Below are positions 1 to 8,153 of a stretch of 17,484 bases of DNA, piece after piece. This DNA comes from Ruminococcaceae bacterium UBA5391 (GTDB taxonomy: Bacteria; Bacillota; Clostridia; Oscillospirales; Acutalibacteraceae), in contig DHOL01000068.1 in the NCBI GenBank assembly GCA_002410755.1, positions 13,860 to 31,343 on the forward strand, in the 5' to 3' direction. Both the position numbers and the translations under genes were made by a program. Within the stretch, counting starts at the first letter, position 1; every line of letters begins with the position of its first letter. The notes beneath the pieces were generated by a model. That model was not told the origin of the DNA. It made no database searches and saw nothing but the letters and a program-made list of their open reading frames with translations.

Positions 1-453
1 GAAGAGACAACTCCGGAACTGACAGAGCGGCTTTCCCACTTTGGGGCGGATTTGCTGATCCGCACACTTGCAGCAGTAAAAAATGGGACAGTAATGCCCC
101 AAAAACAGGACAGCAGCAGGGCAACTTATGTTTCTCTGATTTCAAAAAAGATGTCCCCGATTGACTGGAACCGCCCTGCACAGGAAATTCATAACCAAGT
201 CCGCGGCCTGTATCCATGGCCGGCGGCAAGTGCGGTGGTTTCCGGTCATCGGATAAAAATTTACCGTTCGCGTCTTGCCGCGGAGGAAAGCGGGGAACCG
301 GGCTTTATTTTCCCTCAGAGGGATGGTTTTGCTGTCTGCTGCGGCGGAGGAACGGTTCTTGAACTGCTTGAAGTCCAGGCCGAGGGCGGCAGGCGCATGA
401 GTGGCAGAGAGTTCCTCTGCGGCCATGCCGTACGCGGGCTGAAAATGGCCTGA
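1..453 (+). CDS. fmt: Methionyl-tRNA formyltransferase, C-terminal part (5' end cut by window)
   Basis: This is the last 150 codons of the enzyme that formylates Met-tRNAfMet from 10-formyl-tetrahydrofolate to make initiator tRNA. The frame is open from base 1 to a TGA at 451-453, so the N-terminal formyl-transfer domain lies outside the window. The visible part carries the end of the catalytic domain and the C-terminal tRNA-binding domain. The DWNRPAQEIHNQVRGLYPWP segment is the family's conserved domain junction. After it comes the small beta-rich OB-like domain, ending in REFLCGHAVRGLKMA. The next gene starts 24 bases downstream with a strong ribosome binding site, which suggests a common transcript. 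In related genomes fmt leads the rsmB-rlmN-prpC-prkC cluster, as seen here. Confidence 0.93.
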   Translation, partial: EETTPELTERLSHFGADLLIRTLAAVKNGTVMPQKQDSSRATYVSLISKKMSPIDWNRPAQEIHNQVRGLYPWPAASAVVSGHRIKIYRSRLAAEESGEPGFIFPQRDGFAVCCGGGTVLELLEVQAEGGRRMSGREFLCGHAVRGLKMA

Positions 454-477
454 AATCGCGGAGGTGATTTTTTAAAA

Positions 478-1179
478 ATGGGACTTTATTACTTTGACTA
501 TACCTATTTCCTCTATATCGTCCCTGCCCTGATTGTAACCATGATTGCACAAATCCGTGTGAACTCGGCATTCCGCCGCTATTCCCGTGTCCCAACGATG
601 CGTGGCCTGACGGGCGCGCAGGCAGCGGATGCCGTGGCACGCTTTGGCGGTGCTTCAGTGACCATCCGCTCTATTCCGGGAAGCCTAACGGACAATTTCG
701 ACCCGAGGGGCGGTGTAATCAGCCTTTCGCGGGATGTGTATGGTTCTACTTCCATTGCGGCAGTCGGGGTGGCGGCGCATGAGGCCGGACACTCAATTCA
801 GGATGCCGTCGGCTATCTGCCAAACCGGATTCGCACTGCTTTGGTACCTGTCACGAATTTTGGCTCACGGCTTTCCATACCGCTTATCTTTATCGGCCTT
901 TTGCTTCCGATTCAGTATGATTTTCTGGTAGATGTGGGGATTGCCCTTTATGGCCTTATTGTTCTGTTTGAACTTGCTACACTCCCAGTTGAAATCAACG
1001 CAAGCCGCCGCGCGGTCACAGCCCTGAGCGAAACGGGAATCCTTGCGCCGGACGAGCTGGATGGGGCAAAACAAGTCCTTATGGCTGCGGCAATGACCTA
1101 CCTTGCCGCAACCTTCGCGTCGCTGCTTTACCTGCTGCGCTTTCTGGCTCTTGCAGGCAACCGGCGCGGACGGAACTGA
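478..1179 (+). CDS. Membrane-anchored neutral zinc metallopeptidase (YugP-like)
   Basis: This 233-residue integral membrane protein resembles the YugP-type zinc metallopeptidases (Zn_peptidase_2). A hydrophobic segment at residues 10-25 leads into a soluble part containing the HEAGH zinc motif at 101-105, within VAAHEAGHSIQDAVGY. Further membrane segments lie near 132-165 and 205-228. Glu172 in LPVEINASRRA fits the third zinc ligand of the family. The start ATG follows GGAGGTGAT (460-468) at 9 bases. The stop codon overlaps the next ATG by one base (TGATG, 1177-1181), so translation of rsmB is probably coupled. The family's substrate is not established. Its place between fmt and rsmB is common in clostridia but does not reveal its role. 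I am confident of the family, not of the function. Confidence 0.9.
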   Translation: MGLYYFDYTYFLYIVPALIVTMIAQIRVNSAFRRYSRVPTMRGLTGAQAADAVARFGGASVTIRSIPGSLTDNFDPRGGVISLSRDVYGSTSIAAVGVAAHEAGHSIQDAVGYLPNRIRTALVPVTNFGSRLSIPLIFIGLLLPIQYDFLVDVGIALYGLIVLFELATLPVEINASRRAVTALSETGILAPDELDGAKQVLMAAAMTYLAATFASLLYLLRFLALAGNRRGRN

Positions 1180-2516
1180 TGGCGGGCGCACGCTCGGCCG
1201 CGCTGAAAGCGCTGCTTCATGTAGAGACGGGGAAAGGCTACTCAAACCTTGTGCTGGATTCCGTCCTCAACGCGGCTTCGCTTTCTCCGCTTGACCGGTC
1301 CCTTACTGCGGCAATTTTTTATGGTGTCCTGGAACGGCGCATTGCGCTTGACTATATTCTTGGTTTCTACTCAAAAAGGCCGGTTGAAAAGCTTTCCCCT
1401 TCTGTGCGGGAAATCCTGAGGATGGGGGCGTACCAAATCCGGTACCTTACAAAAATCCCACCTTCCGCTGCGGTCAATGAAAGCGTCAAGCTTGCAAAGG
1501 AAAATGGTGCATTTCACGCAGCAGGATTTGTCAATGCCGTGCTCCGCAGTATGCTGCGGGAGCCAGAGAAAGTTAAACCCCCGGACCGCTCTGCAGAACC
1601 CCTTCTCTGGCGCAGTATCTTTTTTTCCTGCCCTGTGCCGCTGATTGAGTTCTGGCAGAAAAGCTACGGGAAGGAACTTACGGATTCAATCCTGAAAGGG
1701 GCAACGTCGCAGGCAGATGTTTTCCTGAGGGTGAATAATACCCGCATATCGGAGCAACAACTAATAGAAAGACTTCGCGGGGAAGGCATTGAGGCAGAGC
1801 CTGCCCCGTGGCCGGAAAATGCGCTCCGGGTGAAAAGCAATGCGGGAAATCTCCGCCGGACTTCCTGCTATGCAGAGGGGCTTTTCCATGTACAGGATAT
1901 TTCTTCTCAGCTTTGCTGCCGGGCCCTTGCTCCTCAGCCAGGAGAACATGTGCTGGATGTCTGCGCTGCACCCGGAGGCAAGACGTTTACCCTTGCGGAA
2001 CGGATGGGGAACCGTGGCAGAGTGGACGCGTTTGACCTTTATCCGGCTCGTGTTGCGCTGATCCGGAAAGGCGCAGAACGGATGGGACTTTCCATTATCA
2101 GGGCTTTTGTCCGCGATGCTGCTGAGCCGAAAAAAAGCCCGCCGTCAGCTGAGAGTGTTCTGTGTGATGTTCCATGTTCCGGACTTGGTGTCATTCGCCG
2201 GAAGCCGGAAATCCGTTACAAATTTCCGGCAAGTATTGACAGTCTGCCGGATTTGCAGTACCGTATTCTTTGTAAATCCTCTGGCCTGGTAAAAGCGGGA
2301 GGAGTGCTCGTTTACTCCACCTGTACCTTGAATCCCGCAGAAAACGGAGATGTGGCGGAAAAATTCCGGGAAGAAAACAGAAATTTTCAACCACTTTCTC
2401 TGCACTTGCCGGAAGGTATTGCCCGTCGGTTCCAGGAACCTGAAAATCAGCTGACACTTTTTCCGTGCGCGGGCGGTTCGGACGGATTTTTCCTTTCAGC
2501 TTTCCGGAAAGAATAG
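1179..2516 (+). CDS. rsmB: 16S rRNA (cytosine-967-C5)-methyltransferase RsmB
   Basis: This 445-residue enzyme uses S-adenosylmethionine to methylate C967 (E. coli numbering) of 16S rRNA. Residues 1-130 form a NusB-like RNA-binding domain, with FVNAVLR at 117-123. A linker and RsmB-type region follow, then the Rossmann methyltransferase domain from about 235. The SAM-binding loop is VCAAPGGKTF at 261-270. The two cysteines of RNA m5C methyltransferases are Cys333 in DVPCSGLG and the nucleophile Cys382 in YSTCTLNPAEN. Length is normal for the family. The ATG overlaps the upstream stop by one base and has no strong Shine-Dalgarno of its own, which fits translational coupling. rlmN follows 9 bases after the TAG, so two rRNA methylation genes sit in tandem. 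Confidence 0.96.
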   Translation: MAGARSAALKALLHVETGKGYSNLVLDSVLNAASLSPLDRSLTAAIFYGVLERRIALDYILGFYSKRPVEKLSPSVREILRMGAYQIRYLTKIPPSAAVNESVKLAKENGAFHAAGFVNAVLRSMLREPEKVKPPDRSAEPLLWRSIFFSCPVPLIEFWQKSYGKELTDSILKGATSQADVFLRVNNTRISEQQLIERLRGEGIEAEPAPWPENALRVKSNAGNLRRTSCYAEGLFHVQDISSQLCCRALAPQPGEHVLDVCAAPGGKTFTLAERMGNRGRVDAFDLYPARVALIRKGAERMGLSIIRAFVRDAAEPKKSPPSAESVLCDVPCSGLGVIRRKPEIRYKFPASIDSLPDLQYRILCKSSGLVKAGGVLVYSTCTLNPAENGDVAEKFREENRNFQPLSLHLPEGIARRFQEPENQLTLFPCAGGSDGFFLSAFRKE

Positions 2517-2525
2517 GGTGATATT

Positions 2526-3569
2526 TTGAGCCAAATTGACATCAAATCCATGACGCCAGCCGAGCTGGATGTGCAGTTCCGCGAAGCCGGGTTGCCTGCT
2601 TATCATGCAAGGCAGGTTTACCGCTGGCTGGCCCGCGGGGTACACAGCTTCGATGAAATGTCTGATTTGCCGAAAGACCTGCGCAGGGAGCTTTCTGACA
2701 GATATTTCATTGCTTCGGCGGAAATTGAGCGGAAATACTGCTCAAAACTTGATGATACGGTCAAGTATCTTTTCCGTATGCCGGACGGGCAGCTTGTGGA
2801 AAGCGTCCTGATGCACTATGAGCATGGGCGTACTGTCTGCGTTTCTTCACAGGTGGGATGCAGGATGGGCTGTGTGTTCTGCGCAACAGGGAAAAGCGGT
2901 TATGCCCGTAACCTTGCTGCGTCTGAAATTCTTTCACAGGTACAGGCCGCCCAAAAGGATGCCGGAGTCCGCATTTCCAACATTGTGCTGATGGGAATGG
3001 GCGAACCGCTTGACAACTATGAAAATGTCCTGCGATTCCTCGACCTTGTTTCTTCGGAAGAGGGAATGAATGTTGGAATGCGTCATATCTCACTTTCCAC
3101 CTGCGGGATTGTAAATAGAATCTACGACCTCGCGGAGAAAAAATATCAGCTTACCCTGTCTGTCTCGCTCCATGCCCCCAATGATGAAATCCGTTCACGG
3201 CTGATGCCTGTGAACCGGCGCTGGGGGATTGAGGAGCTTCTGACGGCTTGCCGGTATTATCAGAGCCGAACCGGACGCCGCATTTCATTTGAATACGCCA
3301 TGATCGGCGGGGTAAACGACAACCGCGACTGTGCGCGGGAGCTTGCCCGGCGGCTACGCGGCATTATGTGCCATGTAAACCTCATCCCGGTTAACAGTGT
3401 AAAAGGTTTACCTTTCCGGAAGAGCACCCCCGCGGCAATGCAGCAATTTTTGAGGACACTTGCTGCGGCGGGAGTTAACGCCACGGTTCGCAGGACTCTC
3501 GGCGCCGATATTGACGCTTCCTGCGGCCAACTAAGGCGCAGATATATGGGGGAGACCGTCCATGATTAA
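2526..3569 (+). CDS. rlmN: Dual-specificity 23S rRNA/tRNA (adenine-C2)-methyltransferase RlmN
   Basis: This 347-residue radical-SAM enzyme makes m2A2503 in 23S rRNA and m2A37 in tRNAs. The iron-sulfur ligands are Cys112, Cys116 and Cys119 (GCRMGCVFCATG). A GMGEP motif lies at 157-161. Cys333 in DIDASCGQL matches the methylated cysteine of E. coli RlmN, and Cys105 in TVCVSSQVGC matches its partner. The N-terminus DIKSMTPAEL matches the usual start of the family and supports a TTG start at 2526. That start follows AGGGTG (2515-2520), which overlaps the rsmB stop. The ATG at 2550 is less likely because it would drop this conserved segment. The 3' end overlaps prpC by 8 bases. Confidence 0.96.
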   Translation: MSQIDIKSMTPAELDVQFREAGLPAYHARQVYRWLARGVHSFDEMSDLPKDLRRELSDRYFIASAEIERKYCSKLDDTVKYLFRMPDGQLVESVLMHYEHGRTVCVSSQVGCRMGCVFCATGKSGYARNLAASEILSQVQAAQKDAGVRISNIVLMGMGEPLDNYENVLRFLDLVSSEEGMNVGMRHISLSTCGIVNRIYDLAEKKYQLTLSVSLHAPNDEIRSRLMPVNRRWGIEELLTACRYYQSRTGRRISFEYAMIGGVNDNRDCARELARRLRGIMCHVNLIPVNSVKGLPFRKSTPAAMQQFLRTLAAAGVNATVRRTLGADIDASCGQLRRRYMGETVHD

Positions 3570-4302
3570 GGTGTTCAGCAAAAGTGACATCGGCTTGGTT
3601 CGGAAGTCCAATGAAGACGCATGTCGGTGCGGCATCTTTTCGCACCATGCTGCATGGGCTGTTGTCTGTGACGGCATGGGGGGTGTTAAAGGAGGAAATG
3701 TTGCCAGCAGCATTGCTGTGGAGAAAATTTCCGAAACACTTCTCACAGGCTACCATGAAGGTATGGACAGTGAGGCAATCCGCAGCTTGATTGCCATGGC
3801 AATTTCAAATGCCAACCGATCGGTTCATCAGGTAGCAGGCAGTAATTCCAGCCTTGCAGGAATGGGAACTACCGTAGTTACGGCGATTGTTTCGGACGCC
3901 GTCATTCATGTTGCCCACGCAGGCGACAGCAGGGCTTACCTTTTATCGGACGGTGAAATTCGCCAACTGACAACTGACCATTCTATGGTTCAGGAGATGG
4001 TGGAGAAAGGCGATATAACGGCCCAGCAGGCAAAGACACATCCTCAGAAGAACATCATTACGCGTGCGCTCGGCGTGGAAGTTTCCCTGCGGATTGATTA
4101 CAGTGAAACGCCTGCGCCGAAGGGCGGTAGGCTTCTCATCTGTACCGATGGCCTGACCAATTATGTGGATGAAAGTAAAATTCTGGAACTTTCACAGGAG
4201 CTAAATGGAAATGAAATGACAGAAAAGCTTATTTCTCTTGCAAAAGAAGCAGGTGGAGGAGACAATATTACCGTCGTCGTTTTGGAAGATCAAGCCGGTT
4301 AA
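3562..4302 (+). CDS. prpC: PP2C-family Ser/Thr protein phosphatase (PrpC/Stp)
   Basis: This 246-residue PPM/PP2C phosphatase removes phosphate from Ser/Thr targets of the adjacent PrkC kinase in the cytoplasm. The metal-binding motifs appear in order: RKSNEDA at 15-20, VVCDGMGG at 34-41 (Asp37), AHAGDSRAYL from 119, CTDGLTNY at 194-201 (Asp196) and GGDNITVVV at 232-240 (Asp234). Length is typical. There are no membrane segments. Its ATG lies 8 bases inside rlmN, with GGGGGAG (3548-3554) as the ribosome binding site. The gene ends 12 bases before prkC. This phosphatase-kinase pair is nearly universal in Firmicutes and controls cell-wall, growth and germination pathways, so the partner assignment is strong. 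Confidence 0.95.
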   Translation: MIKVFSKSDIGLVRKSNEDACRCGIFSHHAAWAVVCDGMGGVKGGNVASSIAVEKISETLLTGYHEGMDSEAIRSLIAMAISNANRSVHQVAGSNSSLAGMGTTVVTAIVSDAVIHVAHAGDSRAYLLSDGEIRQLTTDHSMVQEMVEKGDITAQQAKTHPQKNIITRALGVEVSLRIDYSETPAPKGGRLLICTDGLTNYVDESKILELSQELNGNEMTEKLISLAKEAGGGDNITVVVLEDQAG

Positions 4303-4314
4303 GGAGTTGATAAC

Positions 4315-6330
4315 ATGGATCAATATACGGGGAAACGCCTGGATGGGCGTTATGAACTCCACGAAGTCATTGGTGTAGGCGGAATGGCAGTGGTTTACCG
4401 TGCATATGACACCATTGATGACCGCACAGTTGCCGTGAAGATCCTCAAAGGCGAATATTCCCAGAATGCGGAGTTTCTCCGCCGTTTCCGCAATGAATCC
4501 AAGGCAATTGCAATGCTTTCCCATCCCAACATTGTGAAAGTCTATGATGTCAGCATTGGTGACCGCATTCAGTATATTGTTGAAGAGTATATTGACGGCA
4601 TCACACTGAAAGAATACCTGGATCAGCAGAAGCAGATTAAGTGGAAAGAAGCAATCCACTTTGTTGTTCAGATTCTCCGAGCTTTGGAACATGCCCACAG
4701 TAAGGGGATTGTCCACCGTGACATTAAGCCGCAGAATATCATGCTGCTTCAGGATGGTACGATTAAGGTAACAGACTTTGGCATTGCACGCTTTTCTCAC
4801 AATGAAACCCGCACCATGACGGAAAAGGCAATCGGATCAGTTTACTATATTGCACCGGAACAGGCGCGTGGCGATTACACCGACGAAAAAACGGACATTT
4901 ATTCTGTTGGCGTCATGCTGTATGAGATGCTGACTGGACGGCTCCCCTTTGAGGCAGACAATGCGGTTTCCGTTGCTATCATGCAGCTTCAGACCGACCC
5001 GAAGCCCCTGCGGGAGATTGACCCTGCTATCCCGGAAGGCCTTGAGGAGATTACCCTGAAGGCCATGCAGAAGGATCCGGCTCAGCGCTACCAGTCGGCA
5101 GCAGAAATGCTGCGGGATATTGAAGAATTCCGCCGGAATCCCAGTGCGCGTTTCCAGTATAAATGTTTTATTGACGAGAAACCGACTAAATATATCGATG
5201 CGATTGATTCGGTAAAAAACACAGAGCAGCCGCTTTACAATGATAATTACAGTTATGTTGAAGAAGAAAACCGCATGCCGCGGAAAAAGAAAAAACCGGT
5301 GGCTGTGCTTGTCATTGCAGGAATTGCGGCAGCATTCCTAATTGCGCTTGTTGCACTTGGCGTTATGGCTTTCCAGAAAAACCGGAACCAGGCGCCAAAG
5401 GATATCCAGATGCCAAATTATGTTGAAAAGAGCTATTCTGAAGTAGTTAATACTGTCAGTTCTCCTTACTCCTTTACGTTCCACGAAGAAGAGAAAAGTG
5501 ATTCTGACCATGCTGCAGGCATCATTATTAATCAGACGCCAAAAGCTGGCCAAACAGTGAAATCTAACGCGGATGTAACACTGATTGTCAGTAAAGGCGG
5601 TGAACCAATACAGGTTCCCGATATTTCTAACAAGACGCAGGACGATGCGGTTAAAGCGCTGGAAAGCCTTGGCCTGGTGCCAAAGGTTAATGCTGTTGTA
5701 GACGATGATGTTTCTCAGGGCAATGTTGTCAGCACAGACCCCGCGGCCGGGACTCAGGTCGCGAAAGGCTCGGAAATCAAGGTCTATGTCAGTTCCGGAA
5801 AGCTGGACCAGACGATTGCCGTGCCGGATGTTGCCGGCCGTTCAGATTCGGACGCTGAAGCAAAAATTATTGCCGCCGGCCTTACGGTCGGAAGCAAGAC
5901 CTATCAAAATGATACCGGCAAGACAAAAGATACCGTGATTTCCACCGACCCCCTCAATGGTGTCAAGGTCGCGAAAGGCACAAAAGTCAATCTTATCCTG
6001 AGTTCCGGCGAACCGGTCGATGTTTATGTTGATCTACCGTCTGGTGTAAGTCGGGATATTGCTCTTAAGGCTTATCTCGACGGTACGCTTTACGACAGTG
6101 CCACGGTTAACCCGGCGCTGAACCAAACCAAAACAATTATCGTTAAGGGAACCGGGAGTCAGCATAAACTTACAGTAAAGTTGGATGATCAGGATTACCG
6201 CGTCTATTCTGTGAATTTTGATAATGGGACGTCAGAGCGAATCAAGTCGAAAGACGGAACCTATTCCATTCCAGACACTGACAATAAGCAAACAGATGGG
6301 AAACAAACTCAGGATAATAATAAAGATTAA
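4315..6330 (+). CDS. prkC: PASTA-domain Ser/Thr protein kinase (PrkC/PknB type)
   Basis: This 671-residue membrane kinase senses cell-wall fragments and phosphorylates cytoplasmic proteins. The kinase domain (about 10-275) has the glycine loop GVGGMAVVY at 20-28, Lys42 in VAVK, HRDIKPQN at 134-141 with Asp136, DFG at 154-156 and APE at 180-182. A juxtamembrane stretch ends in basic residues (PRKKKK, 322-327), and one membrane helix spans about 328-353. Outside the cell there are three PASTA repeats (about 363-428, 432-496 and 501-566). An extra domain of about 80 residues follows, then a Lys/Asp/Gln-rich tail (655-671). AAGGAG at 4301-4306, overlapping the prpC stop, is the ribosome binding site. 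The extra C-terminal domain is not a PASTA repeat by eye. Confidence 0.96.
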   Translation: MDQYTGKRLDGRYELHEVIGVGGMAVVYRAYDTIDDRTVAVKILKGEYSQNAEFLRRFRNESKAIAMLSHPNIVKVYDVSIGDRIQYIVEEYIDGITLKEYLDQQKQIKWKEAIHFVVQILRALEHAHSKGIVHRDIKPQNIMLLQDGTIKVTDFGIARFSHNETRTMTEKAIGSVYYIAPEQARGDYTDEKTDIYSVGVMLYEMLTGRLPFEADNAVSVAIMQLQTDPKPLREIDPAIPEGLEEITLKAMQKDPAQRYQSAAEMLRDIEEFRRNPSARFQYKCFIDEKPTKYIDAIDSVKNTEQPLYNDNYSYVEEENRMPRKKKKPVAVLVIAGIAAAFLIALVALGVMAFQKNRNQAPKDIQMPNYVEKSYSEVVNTVSSPYSFTFHEEEKSDSDHAAGIIINQTPKAGQTVKSNADVTLIVSKGGEPIQVPDISNKTQDDAVKALESLGLVPKVNAVVDDDVSQGNVVSTDPAAGTQVAKGSEIKVYVSSGKLDQTIAVPDVAGRSDSDAEAKIIAAGLTVGSKTYQNDTGKTKDTVISTDPLNGVKVAKGTKVNLILSSGEPVDVYVDLPSGVSRDIALKAYLDGTLYDSATVNPALNQTKTIIVKGTGSQHKLTVKLDDQDYRVYSVNFDNGTSERIKSKDGTYSIPDTDNKQTDGKQTQDNNKD

Positions 6331-6360
6331 ATGACGCTCAGAAAACAGGAGACTGAGATT

Positions 6361-7266
6361 ATGAATCAAGAACTGCGTCGGGGGCTGATTTTAAAAGGAA
6401 TTGACGGCTTCTATTATGTAGAAACTCCGCAGGGCATTGTGGAATGCCGGGCACGCGGAATTTTCCGCAGGCTTGGCATGACGCCTCTGGCCGGAGACCA
6501 TGTGCAAATCCGTATTTTCCAGAATGGAGACGGCGCAGTGGAGCAAATCCTTCCGCGCCGGAATTCTCTTTTTCGCCCGCCCGTCGCAAATATTGACCAG
6601 CTTACAGTGGTCGTTTCCACCTGTGAGCCATCCCCCAATCTGTTTTTGACTGACAGAATACTGGTCGGCGCGGAAGCCGCAGGAATTGAGCCATTCCTTG
6701 TATTTTCTAAAATGGACTTGAAGAGCGCGGACGTGCTTTGCGGGATTTACCGGAACAGCGGGGTCCGCTTCTTCTGTATTTCCGCGCTGCATGGGGAAGG
6801 CACAGAGAGTGTGAAGTCAATACTGGCCGGAAAAATCACTGCATTTACAGGCAATTCCGGCGCAGGAAAATCAACGCTCCTCAATGCCATGTTTGGAGGG
6901 CTGTACCTTCAGACGGGCGAAATCAGCAGGAAGCTCGGCCGCGGCCGTCACACAACGCGGCAGGTAGAACTTTATTCCATTGGCAGCGGTGGCTATGTTG
7001 TGGATACGCCGGGCTTCTCTTCTCTGGGCAGCGCCTTATCCGACGCTGTTACGCTGGAGAACCTGCCGCTTTGTTTCCGCGAATTCCGCCCTTATCTTGG
7101 CTCCTGCCGCTTTGCTTCCTGTTCCCATACATGTGAGAAGGGCTGTGCTGTTCTGGAAGCAGTGCAGGAGGGGAAGATCAGCCACTCGCGCCATGAAAGT
7201 TATACTGAAATGTACCGGGAGATGAAAGAAAAAAAGCCATGGATGAAGAAAGAAAAATCTGTGTAG
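6361..7266 (+). CDS. rsgA: Small ribosomal subunit biogenesis GTPase RsgA
   Basis: This circularly permuted GTPase helps late 30S maturation (YloQ/CpgA in Bacillus). I start it at 6361 (301 residues), because AGGAG at 6347-6351 lies 9 bases upstream. An in-frame ATG at 6331 touches the prkC stop and has no suitable site. An OB-fold covers about 1-75. The permuted G motifs run G4 (FSKMDL, 115-120), G5 (ISALHGEG, 140-147), G1 (GNSGAGKST, 164-172) and G3 (DTPGF, 215-219). The C-terminal zinc knuckle has Cys249, Cys254, His256 and Cys262. G4 reads SKMD rather than the usual NKxD. The gene overlaps thiN by 28 bases. In Bacillus RsgA is a PrkC target, which fits its place after the kinase. Confidence 0.95.
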   Translation: MNQELRRGLILKGIDGFYYVETPQGIVECRARGIFRRLGMTPLAGDHVQIRIFQNGDGAVEQILPRRNSLFRPPVANIDQLTVVVSTCEPSPNLFLTDRILVGAEAAGIEPFLVFSKMDLKSADVLCGIYRNSGVRFFCISALHGEGTESVKSILAGKITAFTGNSGAGKSTLLNAMFGGLYLQTGEISRKLGRGRHTTRQVELYSIGSGGYVVDTPGFSSLGSALSDAVTLENLPLCFREFRPYLGSCRFASCSHTCEKGCAVLEAVQEGKISHSRHESYTEMYREMKEKKPWMKKEKSV

Positions 7267-7874
7267 TTATCGGTTCTGTTCCCGTTGAACGGGATGCTTT
7301 CCGGAATCTTGACCGCGCAGTCAGTTACATTGTTTGCGCCGACGGTGGTTATGACAATGCAGTGCGGTGCGGGATAATTCCGGATTTGCTGATTGGTGAT
7401 TTTGACTCCGTTCAGACAGGACTGCCGGAAAATGTGGAGACTCTCCGCCTCAAGGTGGAGAAAGATGACACCGACACATTTGCAGCCGTTAAGGAATGTA
7501 TCCGCCGCGGATACCGTTGCTTTGAGCTTTACGGTGTGCTGGGAGGCGCACGCATGGATCACTCTTATGCAAGCCTCTGCGTGTTGCAGTACCTTGCTTC
7601 ACAGGGCTGCCGGGCCGTGGTTATGGATGGAAGCCGCCGCGTCTTTCTGCTGAATGGGGGCCGCCTGACGCTCAGCGGCATGAAAGGGAGGACGGTCTCT
7701 GTTTTCCCGTTTGGCTGTGCATCGTGTGAAGTCAGCTATAAGGGCATGAAATATCCTCTGGAGGCTGCTGTGCTCGAATCCGAGATTCCTCTTGGGGCAA
7801 GCAACCTGATTGTGGAAGACACGGCACAGATTACGGTTCAAAGCGGCAATGCGATTGTATTTGTTGAACGTTGA
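7239..7874 (+). CDS. thiN: Thiamine pyrophosphokinase
   Basis: This 211-residue cytoplasmic enzyme transfers pyrophosphate from ATP to thiamine, giving thiamine pyrophosphate. Family motifs are clear: CADGG at 33-37, PDLLIGDFDSV at 48-58, DDTDTFAAV at 76-84 and GGARMDH at 102-108, which together form the acidic nucleotide and metal site. Length is normal. The ATG at 7239 lies 28 bases inside rsgA. The nearest GGGAG (7217-7221) is too far upstream to be ideal, so expression is probably coupled to rsgA. In Bacillus rpe lies between rsgA and thiN, but here the genes overlap and rpe is absent. Both small downstream genes, including spoVM, keep the Bacillus thiN-spoVM neighbourhood. Confidence 0.95.
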   Translation: MDEERKICVVIGSVPVERDAFRNLDRAVSYIVCADGGYDNAVRCGIIPDLLIGDFDSVQTGLPENVETLRLKVEKDDTDTFAAVKECIRRGYRCFELYGVLGGARMDHSYASLCVLQYLASQGCRAVVMDGSRRVFLLNGGRLTLSGMKGRTVSVFPFGCASCEVSYKGMKYPLEAAVLESEIPLGASNLIVEDTAQITVQSGNAIVFVER

Positions 7875-7952
7875 CTTTTTTATTCACACCTTTCTTCTAT
7901 CCCGTATATTATATTACTAAACTCAGGTCGGAGAAAGGGCGGTGAGCGCTTA

Positions 7953-8123
7953 ATGTGGGAACATCAGCGGTGCCAGAGCTGCGGGGGGCCTTCTTGGCCG
8001 CGTTATTGCATCGCATTTGGAATCGGTCTGGCGCTTTCCTGCTTTTGTCCGGTAGGGTTTATCATGTTCATCCTGGCAGTGCTTTTGGTGGCTCTGGGTG
8101 TTGCGCTGCTCAAACGGTGTTGA
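7953..8123 (+). CDS. Small Cys-rich membrane protein, 56 residues, unknown function
   Basis: This short gene encodes a 56-residue peptide. The polar N-terminus begins MWEHQRCQSCGG and carries a CxxC pair (Cys7, Cys10). A long hydrophobic stretch covers about 20-53 and contains Cys19, a C-F-C-P turn (Cys30, Cys32, Pro33) and a Gly-rich end. The protein terminates in LLKRC with Cys56 last. The hydrophobic part is long enough for a helical hairpin turning at Pro33. GGGCGGTGA (7937-7945) gives a ribosome binding site 7 bases before the ATG. It lies 78 bases after thiN and 30 bases before spoVM, so it is probably co-transcribed with both. I do not recognise the function. Conserved composition and location suggest a real gene rather than chance. 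Confidence 0.7.
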   Translation: MWEHQRCQSCGGPSWPRYCIAFGIGLALSCFCPVGFIMFILAVLLVALGVALLKRC

Positions 8124-8153
8124 ACACACATACTTATACGGGAGGCCTGCATT

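Noticed and set aside
4201..4800. 199-codon - strand frame
   Set aside because: Antisense to prpC and prkC kinase motifs, with no homology-like features.
8129..8136. CATACTTA as a sigma-E -10 box just before spoVM
   Set aside because: No matching -35 box lies 14-15 bases upstream, and transcription starting there would remove the spoVM ribosome binding site.
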